In this document: positions 11,301 through 23,876 of the stretch, in pieces
How the letters are laid out: each line of letters begins with the position of its first letter
Numbering within the stretch: position 1 is the first letter of the stretch
From: Taenia hydatigena
Taxonomy: Eukaryota; Platyhelminthes; Cestoda; Cyclophyllidea; Taeniidae
DNA length: 64,000 nt
Direction: 5' to 3'
Assembly: GCA_036345935.2 (NCBI GenBank)
Contig: JADWOT020000008.1
Span: 6,055,114-6,119,113 of the forward strand
The notes under the pieces: model-generated
Told to the model about the DNA's origin: nothing
What the model saw: only the letters and a program-made list of their open reading frames with translations
Database searches by the model: none
Translations under genes and position numbers: made by a program

Positions 11301-13849
11301 TGCTCCTCTAGGTACCCATTAGCTCTTGTGGTTGGAATTTGACTGACAATCGCAAGTGTAAGCTGTGAAGAAATGAGGCGCCTCAAGCACATGGAAGTTA
11401 ACAGTAATTGGTTTAATTTTATGACAACCGTAAGTTTTCGGATGTTGTACGGATCGGTACTCCTCCGCCTTGATTAATCCTCGTTAGACCGCAATCATAC
11501 ATTAAGAGGTTCAGTGAAGTGTTGTTTGCTGCCACCACTAACCAACTGATAAACTTCACTGATTCGCCTCAACGCAAGAGGGTTTTAAGGGGATCGAATA
11601 GAGTGCATAGACCCTAGAGTTTTGTCAGATTAAAAAATGTTTTTTTTCTCGGTTTTAGACGCGCCCTAATAACAAATAATACATTGTGTACATTTTTATT
11701 CTTTTATTTAACTTTTTCTAGCAATAACAAAGGTTTGATTTCCAAAGAACCGTTTGAGAAGCTAACGGCTATGGGTTCATCTCTAATCACCTATGGAGTC
11801 TCACCGCCTCTTCCCACTGCAGTTACTTTGAGCCACTTAATCCCTCCTCTATTAACGAAATGTCTAAAAGCTAAAAAGAGCACAGTGACACACTTTTGCC
11901 AGGTTCAACTACTTCAAGAAAACGATTCATGTTAAGGAATTGACAGTGTTTAATGTAACGGGTCTCACTGCTTGATTAAGATGAAGATTATGGGTGGTGG
12001 AAGTACTCATGTCTCTCAGAGAGCTTAGGAATTGTGGTAAAGAAATTGGGTAGTTTCAACATTATCTAGACATTTTTGGCAAGAAAGGAAAGTAAAACTT
12101 TTGGTTTCTCCAGAGGAGACTGGTCACATCCCGCCTGCGTTCACATGAAAGGCCAATCTGTAATTTATTTGGCCGCACCTCTAGCCTCTGGAGAGCGGCT
12201 ATCTCAGATGACCTTAAGGGGAATCGCATGGAAAAGAACACTTCATTTTAAAACAAAATTAAATTCAGCACAAACACACACCCGTTCTTCTCACAATCTC
12301 GTCTCTAAGAACTTACCCATGTGCCAGTTGTCCTTCAGATATTTATTTCCTTCAATATAGAATGCAGCGTAGGACTGCTTCTGCCAAGTCGTGCAATTCG
12401 TTGCGCTAGTTGAATATATGCGTTTGGGTGATGGTGTTTTAGTGTTCTCGTTCAATTGAGCGTATTTCTTTCTTGCTGTGTCATCAGTTTGCGACTGGTC
12501 TTTGTTTTCCGTAGTAAATAAGGCAATTGAAATTTGTATAATTGCGTTGTTATGACGACTGTTGTGGGTTAACTTCGGACGCTGTAGCTCATTCCATTGA
12601 ATTCGCCTCAATTCTATTGGGAACCCCTCTTTCCATTCAATGTTACATAGTCTGAATTGAAGTTGGCTAAATTGGCGAGATGACCGATCATTAGCCCATT
12701 GTTTGGTCATTCTGAACTGGCTTTCACAAAATAGCATTAGTGCCTGTCATTATTTCTCTTAATTCTCTACCGTCTTCATTTCCGACTTTCTAATTTTGCC
12801 TGCCAAAAGACTGATAGTCACCGTCGCGACCTGAGTCTACTCTCAATTTCCTGTATGGAAGCATTTTGCAAGCTGGTCCTTTGCCTCCTAATTGAAGTGC
12901 AATTTAGATGGGCCATTTCTTCTTCTCCAATATCATCTAAAACATGTCTATCTTACCAAACAGGCTACCTAAGCCGTGAAGCCCCTTCCAAAGAGAACTC
13001 AAGCAAGGGCAAGATTTAAATTGCTTAGTATGAGGAATAAGATATAGTTCCACAGGAAACTACATGCATTGGCGGAACTAATCGGCCATGTGAATAAGCG
13101 ACAGCAGTAAGTCCTTAGTGCTCGTGGGGACTGACACCAGCATGTTCCATGAAATCCTGCGTTCTCTGTGCACAGGGAACGCTGTGTCTTTACTAGAGGC
13201 AAAAAATCGACACTAATCAAACACCGGTTCTGGTTTCAGCGTGTGATTATTTACTGTGGCTATCACAGAATAGAGGCATCCGATATGCAGAAACTCACCA
13301 CACGAGTGCTAAAACAGCCTTAACCATTTGAGGACACTTAACTGCGTAAATCCAAGTTTCGGCGAATCGAAATTTGCTAAGTAGTGACGTCTATCATATG
13401 ACCGCGAACGCAACGCATTATACCTGTGGTGGAAATGCGGCACTCACTTCCCAATGCGTGCTTAGTGCCTGCGAATCTTATGCCTCGGTGGTTGGCATTT
13501 CCATGTTAGCAACATTACTCTCGTCCATGCCTGATGCAGCCGCCAACACTGGACTCAGAGAAGTCATTTCACTCCTTTGTATGAGGTGCGTCTACGGAGC
13601 CTTGAAACTAAGGGGGAATGTTGATGTTAATGCATCCAATTACCTGGTTGTATAATTTCCTTGGAAGAACAATAGCAACTTGTCTGTTGAATCCTTTACC
13701 ATCACCTTATTCAAATGACTTTCTCTTAGTTTTGTCTTGCAGCTCTAATACCAGCGTGTTGAACTTTAGAGCACTCAAAAGTATTTTCGGAGCTGGAAGG
13801 AAGATGCACCTTTTAGCCTATTTGTTTCGGTTGCTTATTTACCCTGTTA

Positions 13850-16800
13850 TGCCTTTGACAAGCGAACGTATGTAGAATGCGGTGCTAAAGGTTGATAAAT
13901 TAAGCTTTGTATGAATGGTGCTCTGCATTCCAATTCCTATGAATGAATAAGTTGATGTTGTAATGAAAACAAAATTTCTTTTTAGGTAAACTGAGGCCTT
14001 ATAGTTTGTTAAGTAGCTTGCTACATTTTGAAGATATTGAAAATAAGATTGGGTTGACGAATCTACATCATTGTTGTTGGCTTTTTGCCAATTTATGGTT
14101 CTGGAGTTTATGACAGTAGAATGCCCTTTTGTCTGCTACTGGACACTCAAAAGCCAGCTAAGGGAGTGGCAGAAAAACAAGTTTTAAGAGTAAAATGACT
14201 ACGTAATTCACAGCGCAAATTACCCAATCCCGTTAAAACAGGCGCTGTAAAGGTTTGGTGTGGTATCGACGAATGCGCACTTGCTTCAGCATAAAAATGA
14301 GCCCCAATTGTGTATGAGGATGTGATAGCTGTTTTGTCACCACACACGATCTGCCAATTTTATGCTTTCACTGGCCGTTGTACAAGGCATCACCTTCTCA
14401 TTAACTACATGAAAGTGCTAGATGGAGTGGCGACAGAGATCTGCTTGCATGCCAGCAGAACTGCTTAGGGAGCTGTAAGAGGGTCAAAGCTTCATAGATT
14501 GTTTGAGTGTCTCCTCTAAGTTGGAGGCGATGAGTACGAGATTTTAGCCTGCCAAAATCACGTGTAAGCACCGGCATTCCTATTCTGCGAAATTTTATTC
14601 CAACATATTGCCGTGCAATTTCTGTTAGAACAGCGACGGGTTCATAAACGCTGCTTCTGTTCGAGATTGTTGGTGTGTACCAGGTCATCTAACCCGCAAA
14701 ACTACCAGCATAAAGAGAAGAGTACTTATTTCTGCGACTCGTGAGAGGTATAATAATAGCATCGACACACACGTGGGAATTATTTCCTTCGCACATTTCC
14801 GTCATAAAATACGCCAACCTCAGGAGTCCTGTTAGTTTTCAGTTTATAATTTTAAAAGTATTCAGTTTACTGTGGCCTTGCCATTTAAGCTCCGTGTGGC
14901 CGGCTGGTCCTTGTTTAGACGGTGGATAACCACCGTGTATGCTGTGAATTGTTCATTGCCTCCCACATGCCTTCTGTGTTTTTAGTAACTCAATGATTTA
15001 GTTCCCAGTGTAATTTGAGCCACCATAAATTGACAGACCTTCGAAGTGCTGCAGTGCATTTTGATTAGGGACCATGAAACAAATTATTTTGTAAAAGTAA
15101 CTTTATCTAATTTGGAAGATAAAACGATGGCGAACCTTATGATCCACTTTGGAATGCCTCTGTGTTCTGCTCCTCCACGGGTGGTCAAGTCTATGCCCAC
15201 ATTTGCAACCACAAACGGTATATTCCCATGGACTGGAGCAAAATAATTTTTCCCATAAAATGTTCGATCATGGGCGAGAAGCAAATAAAGAATTCGGTTG
15301 AGGTTTTCCACTGTTTAACCCTACTTTTCTTCAAAATGTAGTTGATTTGACTGCTAAATACGTAGGTGGTTTAGGAAATAATCCTGCAAGTTGCAAGAAG
15401 CCTACTCTTTTTGCTCGCAATCACTAATGCTGCCTATTCAACAGACGGAAGGGTGCTAATTAGTATAGCCTTGTAATGCGAGAGTTGTAAGCCTTTTAGT
15501 CTGCATGCTACAAAGCTTTTACTTGAAAAAATAACAAACTGCCAAGAATTGTTTTAAAATATGCTACCTATGGTGACCGTTAATACGACAAAACTTAGAA
15601 CCCCTTAAATGCGTAGAGCGTTTCCAGATTAATAAGGATAGTGATAGTGAGAGTAAATGGTGACTTTGTAAACTTCTTTGCTGGAATACTTCAACACTCT
15701 GGCCAGATTGGTAGGTCTTCTAATCGTCAGACGTTAGGCCCTAGGAACAAATTGCCTCTTTCGACTGGCTAATAGAATTGAACTTATGCAGCATAACGTT
15801 GGCACACCCTACCTGCTCTGGGGCATAGCCTTGACACTAAACCACCGACTTGTGAATTGACATCATGGATTCTATCCACTTGATGATACAGTAGGAAATG
15901 TTTTTGCGAATAGGAGACCCTAATTTCAATTATTGACATGTGATTCCGTGGAAGTTATCGGATGCATTTGGGTAGTCCGATGTCCACCCTTCTCCCATGA
16001 ATTAGTGCTCCGTTGTTCTCATCAACACGGGAGGTATTCTCTCCATCCACCATCTCACTCATCTGATAAATTATGAGTATGCATTCAATGTGCGCACAAA
16101 TGAAAGCGAAGTTATGCTGCTGTTTGGGTGCCTTAGTGTCCTGCTCTCTTTGAGACGATGAACTTTTGCTAATCAAATGGAGTTGCGTTGCTTAACGAAA
16201 CTGGATGTTATGAGAACATTCACGTCACTTTCGTCGCTTGTGCCATTTTATGGCTCTAATCGCTTCAGTTGTTGTGCCACCCACGGACTGAACTCCATAA
16301 TTTTCAAACACTTTCTAACAAAATATGGGGAAGTCCATTATATTCGGTCCTCAATGTGAATTAATTTGTGGCGTTCAAATTCTTACCTCTACACTCAAAT
16401 GCCTTAAACTATACATTGTTTGGAATTATAGAGCAAATTCTTATTACACACTATTGATAAAATACGGCTTAGACCTAAACAGAAATTTGTTTCCCACAAT
16501 AAGCTTTCTGCCGATTATGTCGCTTGAGTGTAGACGGGACGACACTCGGCCACACTTAGTGTAGACTAGAGTGGTTGTGTTGAGTTAATTGGCTAATGGA
16601 AGAATGAAGCGAGATGTAGGTTGTATCCACTGCACTTGGTCTTGATGTGCTCTACATCATAAGCACTTCAAATACGAAATTCTGTGCATTGTCTTGGGTC
16701 GGAAAATATAGTAAATTGAACAGAAAGCAGTAGGATATAGAACGGTTAGCATGGGTGGTGCAGTCGCGTGATAGTTGCACATAACTAGGGGTTGGGATTT

Positions 16801-16985
16801 GGCACAAATGCATCAAACCTACACATGTAGTCACAAAAGCCACTTGGCACCCTCAAACGATTGCAAGCCTCTCTTCTGCATTGCCACGTCGGCAGGCATA
16901 GCATGGCGGGATGGCACGGGCTGTTCACCACGCTGCCCATCTGATCGGTCAAATGTGGCATGCTGAATAATAAGTTATTACTGCA
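13850..16985 (+). other. Segment of A absent from B (~3.1 kb)
   Basis: B aligns to A ~13743 at about 41005 (ctctaatacc) and to A ~17040 at about 41120 (tcagagttcagcatgtg), a 3.1-kb loss near 41050. D' keeps the right part (A ~15850-17170 at about 55270-56790) and the left end (A ~14040-14190 at about 56815-56960). The middle, about 14190-15830, is seen only in A. No gene, RNA or transposon hallmark is visible anywhere in it. Confidence 0.65.
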
Positions 16986-17873
16986 TCCACAAAATGAAAT
17001 ATATGAAAACAACTTTTAAATAGCCAAAGAGATCAGCATTTCGCAGGGTTCAGCATGTGCGTTTCGCATAGCCATGGTAAAAGACGATCTGTCGAACTCA
17101 TCGTCATAGTGGGTGATTAAACACAAGACATACTACCGGCAATACAAACATAATGCTCCAAAGAATTCACGTCATGGAAGCTGAAAGGTGATAGGTTGAA
17201 GTGAGAAACCCAAGTTGCTTTTAAGCCATTCGCTCTAAAGTCACGTAAATCATGATAAGACCCGAGGTTAAACATCCTCTGGAAAGTGTCTGTAATGCAG
17301 TGTTTGGTGACTGTTTCTACCACCTGAGAACAAACTGTTGTTGCATTAGTTTCAAGGAAAAGCCAATAGATCACAGACATTCCGTGCGTATCTCACAATC
17401 TCAAATATGATGTTTTAAGGACCCTGCAAACAATTTGTCATGCATAATTTTCCCGGTGTCCTTCTGTGATGGAGAGATCATTCATGTTGGGTGGTCAGAA
17501 AATGGCTTGCACTTTCAAATATGTCTAGCGTAGTGCCGTTGGCGAAAACAACTATCCCTACGATCATTTTCTATGGCTAATACATTCACATGGACTACAT
17601 GCTTTTGTTTTGCATTAGGCTAGAACCATTTTAACACTAAATAGGTAAAGGTGGCACTCAAAATTATGGGCCACACACCAAAGAAATCAGTTTCGATTCT
17701 ACAGGTGTATAGGGAGCACTTGTCTAAAAGTGCTCTTCCTTTTCCAGTTATATGGCTTTGGGGCACACGGCCTGTCAAAGGGAACTTTTTATCAATCTCA
17801 AACATAGTGTGATTTTGCAAACGTTTTACACAAGCCAATCACAATGTTGGGTAAGTCAGCTCCTCCTTAACTT

Positions 17874-17898
17874 ACACACACACACACACACACACACA
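17874..17898 (+). repeat. (AC)n microsatellite
   Basis: Twelve and a half uninterrupted AC dinucleotides lie here. The homologous position in B, around 41940-41960, reads cacctcaccccacatatg instead, with no tract. The microsatellite therefore expanded in A, or was lost in B, after the copies separated. Confidence 0.97.
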
Positions 17899-19349
17899 TC
17901 CGCCTTGTTGCAAAGGCAGTCAGTCTGCATTTTCAGGCATTTCAATTTTTAAATCTCAGTCATGGTAAATTAGCATTGCAAAAAGTTGACATTCTTAGCT
18001 GGCTGGACGCATTTACCACTTACTTATTAATCCGCTGATAGTAAAATTTTGAGTCTATCGACTATTCGTGCGATCGGTCCGTTCGGCATATGAAAATGGA
18101 ACGCGAAGCCTATCGTAGAACTTCTCACCGAGATTGCTTGGAGGGTAGCACTGTCAACGGAAAGGATTAATATTAAGCAAAATTTTTGACTTCGGCAAAT
18201 CAGTTCTTTTTAAAAACTGGTACAGGGCTAATAAATGTGGCATGCAGAAACAATCAAGTCGATAACTTCTCTTGCCCGTCAATATTACAGATTTACAATG
18301 ATGTCGCGAGCTTCATATTTGGCGGAACAAGTTTCTCTCCCACCGTTAGAATACACTTTGCAGCGATTTAGCAGCATATGCATTCAGTCTATAAACAAAT
18401 GGATAATACCACTGTACAATCATATTCTGATCCTCACACACATCTGTGTGCAAGTCTAACGCCAACTAGTTCTCATAAGCTGGAAGACCTGACTGTTGAT
18501 TTTAGGCCATTTCGTGGAATTCAACCAACCGAAATCATCCACATGCACAATCTCTCTTACATAACTCACCTCTTTACCTTTACGCACAACTGTCTCTCAT
18601 CATGCATGACGCCTATGGACGCAATTTCTGTCATTTTAATGACTCTCCGATGCACCGATTCTTCACTTCTCCCTAGAGTCGATACTCAATATTATTTTCT
18701 CTTAAGTTTATGGCAGCCTTTGCTTTCAGGGAAATCTAAGGACTACCACACAAATGGCTCCTCAAAAACACGAAGACTGCTTTCAATGACAGAGAAGCAT
18801 TTCAGCCAGGACAGACGTAAAGCCGATTGACTGCGCAAAACACATTCGCTAAACACTGCAGAAAGTACTGCAATCTTGTTAAAGGCTTTGACGCTGGGAC
18901 AGGCTTTTCGTAATGTATTGTCGAACAGCCTGAAATCAAGTCAATGTTAGTTTTTGTTAGGTCACTTTCTGTCCACTGAAGGGGGGTGGGTGAAAGGCAT
19001 TTAGGAGCACAAAGTTGGAATGTAGTGTAGGAGTGGCCAAAGGACAATATAAGGGCGTGCATTTACTTGCATGCAATTAACTTCCTCTCAAAATTACAAT
19101 GTGCGTGTCTACTTTGTCCCTGGCGACCTTCTCCTAAGGGCAGTGGGCATGGAAGGAAGCCAAGTCCGTTTGTCGGGATTGCCGTGATGGGAGTAGGTAA
19201 GAGGTAGTGCAACTTGCTATTTTGATAAGGAGGACATTTATTGCAACACAAATGAAGTGAATTAACATGATACTAATTTCCTTCACATCACCGCAGCTGA
19301 GGTGCTGAGGGAGATCGCTGCGTCCTCTTCACAAATTATGTCCGATTAC

Positions 19350-21120
19350 ATTGGGGCGTGACGGTGGTGGAGTGGAAGAATTAGCCAAAATAGATGCAAT
19401 ATCAAAAGGCTAACACAAGCTCATTGTTAAGTGTAAGTTAGGGGCTAGTGCAAATTTTTACAAAGAACGCTATCAGGCAAATCGTTGGTGAGTATTTTTT
19501 TGCGACTAAAGTGGTTTGATTAATATTGGCTTTGCATTCAGTGATGTCGGTTTCTACGGGACAGGTCTCTTCCGTGTTCAGCGCGGTGCACACCGCTATC
19601 TCACGCACACTCAAAAGTGTAGCTAATATCTGCCAATGACAGAGCACTCAGGACAGGATTTTTGTTGGTTTCTACTAGAGAAATACCTGATTTTGTTGAT
19701 CATTCCTTGATTAGTCATTTTAAAAAGGCTACGGATGCGTAATGTGATAACTTCTGTGGTACTTACAAACCCTGTTTGCACCCATATTGCCAGAGAATAA
19801 TAAAATTCGCATCATTTGGCGGCTATTTCATCTTCATGAATCAAGCTACTTAGGTACAATATTTGAGACTGTGTCCTTCGATAACCACTAGCAGAAATGT
19901 GAGATGAACGATTGCATGCATTTTGTGATCCTATGTTTAGCAAATCAGAAATCAGCGATCTTCGCCACTCGCTTCCTCATTCATGGCTTTAGCGCTACAA
20001 AATTCTCCATAATCTTTGACAGTGAAATAGAGATTGTGATCGGAAAAGCTCTCCAATACGTGGCAGAGGGACAGGCTCACTGTGCTTTCGTTATCCTACT
20101 CTGAAATCGCCTTTTTGCATTTTGCTATAAATTTGTACAACTATTTGACTCTCTGTCATAGAACAGCTCTATTCACATCGCACTGCGAAGTTTATCTGAC
20201 TTGAGGCGATTCTTATGTTCGCGTTACCGACAAACACCACCTGCTACGGCACATTGCTTCAAATTTCGGTATCAGACATTAGCTCGTAAATACATTCGCA
20301 CCGCTGTCGTGATTAGAAATATTCCTATTCATTTCACTTTACCGCATCGTGATCCTTGATCACCATTGTCCCATCTTTCCTTATGGTCCTTGTCCCTAAT
20401 AAACTCCGCTTAGTCTCGTCAATGTGTGGAATATTTCAGTTGTAGACATTACTTGCCGAGTTACTTATGTAGATGTGGGCATGTTAGTCCTGAATAAACG
20501 AATACCAACTCAGGTATACAATAAATACAGGCAGATACCATTTGACGTCATGCATCTAGATAAATGGATACGTGCAGAATCTTTTTTTGTTATAGATTCG
20601 CAGCACTAACACTTTCCTGAACAAAGCCTGCCAAGTGACCTGAAGCAAGCACGCCTCTCTCTTGGCGGTTGGATTGTCATTCTGACTGTTGCAGTAGGCA
20701 AAATCACAAACGTTAACATGAGATGACAACAAAATCATAGGCCGTGTGAAGAGTTAGACGAGAAATGAGAGTAAAATTTATAAGAGGCACATGGTCTCAA
20801 AAAAGAAGGTAGCAGATATCTAGTGCCAGATGAATATTAGAAAGAAAAGAGGTAAATTCGATCATAGCACCCAAAATTAGGCCAATAGTTAGGGATTCTG
20901 GTAGTCGCAATCATACTTAAGCCTAGAGTGGCCTCAGTGAGAGCAGATCCTCACATGAGGAGCAAAGATGCATCACTGGTTCAGCTCATAGCCCTTCATC
21001 AATTTCGAGAAGTGAAGATCCTACATCAATTCCATCCACTCATTCTTAATGGCTACATGACTCCAGAAAACAATGCACTAAGTCAAAGATTTACACGATA
21101 TGATCCCACAATCTGAGGAA
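19350..21120 (+). other. A-only segment of the unit (~1.8 kb)
   Basis: B aligns at A ~19296 / B ~44170 (gctgaggtg) and next clearly at A ~21180 / B ~44865, leaving about 1.2 kb less sequence in B. D' skips unit positions from about 21120 to about 17170 in the deletion near 55226-55270. I therefore cannot compare this stretch with another copy. It holds no recognisable gene; its frames are at most 71 codons. Confidence 0.5.
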
Positions 21121-23798
21121 CACACAATGATGAATTGGATTAGCTGGTCAAATCGCAAACATACGTAGTGGGTAGAATGACTTCACGGAACTGTAATGCT
21201 GGGGTATGCTGATCCTGACTGCGAAAAATAGCCATACAAGAGGCTTTATTTGCCCAATTTGGTTCACTTGAGCCTAAAGCAGAGCAAATTTGATCCTGTA
21301 CTTCAATTCGACTGCGATTTGCTTCGAATATTATAAGTAACTGATGGGTGCTAAATTGAGGGATTTCCGTTCACCCAATAATCTGACGTATTTAGATAAG
21401 CTCGACGCAGCCCATCATTAGCGCCTGAGAGACAGCGCTGCCTTTCATGGGTGCTGTTGTAACAGCATCAAAGGAATGCCTCACCTCTTGTCTGGTGAGT
21501 GACAGGACTCCGACTTGCGATTCCACCTACAGGTACGCAGTAGCGTAAATCAAAAGCCTGACTTACCCAAACGGGTAGTAGAATAGTAAAAGTGGATCGT
21601 CGAACCCTTGTGAAATTGATAATCTTCACCTCGCATCGGCACTTGTAGATCTGTAATACCACAGCTATAAGAATAAGGCTCATTAAAGAGGTTCCATGTG
21701 TTTCGAAGAAACGCCTCCCATCTATGTAACAAAAAGCTTCCCGTCTAATGATCTACTGATTTGTAGAGACTCAATTCTTCCTTACCAATGGAAAAAGTCG
21801 AGTCGCCAATTAGTACTAGGTTATTGTGGGATTTTTCAGGCTTATGCCTCTGGTCTCGTTTATTTTCTGGCTTTTTAGATCTTTAAATCTACACGCAACA
21901 TTTTTAAACATTCATCGGTCAGATTTCCCTTATCAAAACTTAGAGAACACTAAAAATGTGCATTTAATTCGGTGTCGAGGAGAGCTCTCTCATTCTAGTC
22001 ATCACAGGTGGTGGTGAAACGGAGATTTGCACACCTTTTTCGTTGGAAGTAGCGATGACAGATTTCCTTCGAATAATTATGCTTGAACTGTGTGCAATGG
22101 CTAGCAGTGTGTCGAACACCTGAGAAATGCCTAGTGTGCCATGACTATTTGGCATTTTGAGGAGGGGTGAGATAATCTGCATTTCAGTAGACCTGTGGAC
22201 CGCGTTAGGAAAGAAGAAAAGTGAAGTTAAATATCAAAATGAGGCGAAAGGGGAGTTGCACACATGAACTAATTATTGCAGCTGTGATGCGCACCGGAGA
22301 ACCGCCGGTATACTACTGGATTTATTGACCCCTTTATGGTCTATACTGCTTATCCACCCAACCTACACTGAGTTTTTACTTATTTCATGAATGACGGGGA
22401 CCACTCTTGCGCCCCTCCATTTTCGCACCCATAGAAAAGCAAATGCAGCCGGAATGTGAGTTTGACCTGCTTGCATTCAAAGTGTCAGGCATTTTGCATT
22501 CGTCACAGCTAATTAGCTCAGTGAATGAAAACGGTTAATAATTTAAATAAAATGAGCATCGAAATCTCTTATGCACTTCAAACTGTGAGAATCCTATTAT
22601 GACAACTCAAACCAGACAGAATAGAAAACCCATAACTTAGCATACTTAACGTTGGATTGATATTTGCTACCGCAATACAAATGAGGATGGAATCGCCATA
22701 TGCCCCATACATTTTGGTAATTATGATGAATAAGGAAATGAATTCGGCTGCAAAAATCTTCATTTTGAAGCCATATATACATATCTATGCGGTTACTTTA
22801 CCCTCCGCAGCTGTTCTCCATCCTAGAGTCACAAGGTTCCTTTTTGACATTTTTGTTACAGTTTTAGAGTAAAACATTTGCTTCCTCGCGGCAAAATTTA
22901 GTAGAATATAATCCAAAATGTAACACTAGTGAAAAAATTTACAAGACTCGGCTCATGTTATCATTAACAATCAGTAAATCCTCACTAAGCTACGGAAGGC
23001 GATCGAGGCATATCAGAGAGGCTGATGACGCTTTCATTCAATTAGAGAAGTAAATTTTACAACTTAGTGTGTTTTTTTTAAATTCGGCCTAGGAGAAGTG
23101 GCTTGAAAGGCCAAAAACGGTAATGCATAGTTTATCCAGGTCAAAGAAGGCTTAGCGCATACAATTCTTATACTAGACATAGGCATTCAGAACTTATCTA
23201 TTTTTCACTGCGAAGCGTTTTGCATGCATCGTTCGTGTGTGTCTGCCAAAGGACATGTCAAATGTGTGGAATATGCGTTGAATGAAAGCCAATCTCCTCC
23301 TGTAGAGACAGGTGGGTGCATTGGGAAGCTGTTTTGCTCACGTTCTCTTACGTGGGAAAGAGAATGATTTGCAGATCGAAGTCAAGTGTAGCTAGTCTGC
23401 ATGAGTAGGTGATATTGAGTCATTAACGGCGGTGAAGGCTAAAGCAGACTACATCCAGTCTTTAATGAAAGGTCGAGGAATATTTGCTGCGCTTTAATAG
23501 ACAAAGTTAACAGAAGGCGCTATTTATTTGACATCACGATGTCACGATTTATTAAACCATGAAGCCTGGCTACCACACTCAATCCAATTGCTTCATTCTT
23601 GGTTGTTGTACAAAGCAAAGAACTAACCACGGAAGCTATAAAGGTTGGAAACTGAGTGATTAACAAAAGGAAATAGTCACATGTACTTGAAATTCTTTTT
23701 ACTTGCCAGAAAAATATGATATTCAAGTCGCAGCTTGTAATGCTTTAAATTAAAAACCCTTGTTCTCGGACAAACAACTTTTAAAAATGCTGAAAGCT

Positions 23799-23876
23799 GT
23801 TTTAAATGCTCCTAAACTTGCTATATTAAAAGTATTTGTTTTAAATGCTCCTAAACTTGCTATATTAAAAGTATTT
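23799..23876 (+). repeat. Perfect 39-bp tandem duplication (two copies)
   Basis: A 39-base unit starting gttttaaatgctcctaaac occurs at 23799-23837 and again, identically, at 23838-23876, with gttt beginning a third copy. Zero mismatches in an otherwise old, diverged repeat suggest a recent slippage or local duplication event. No function is apparent. The direct repeat explains the repeated peptide seen in short frames on both strands here. Confidence 0.97.

Noticed and set aside
12291..12737. 148-codon frame on the minus strand
   Set aside because: B aligns over the same bases (about 39505-39920) at roughly 80% but has no comparable minus-strand frame, so coding constraint is absent.
18378..18830. 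Longest frame in the window (150 codons, plus strand)
   Set aside because: The homologous B interval is about 0.95 kb longer with no matching frame, D' lacks it, and the length is about the chance maximum for 64 kb. The peptide has no recognised motif.
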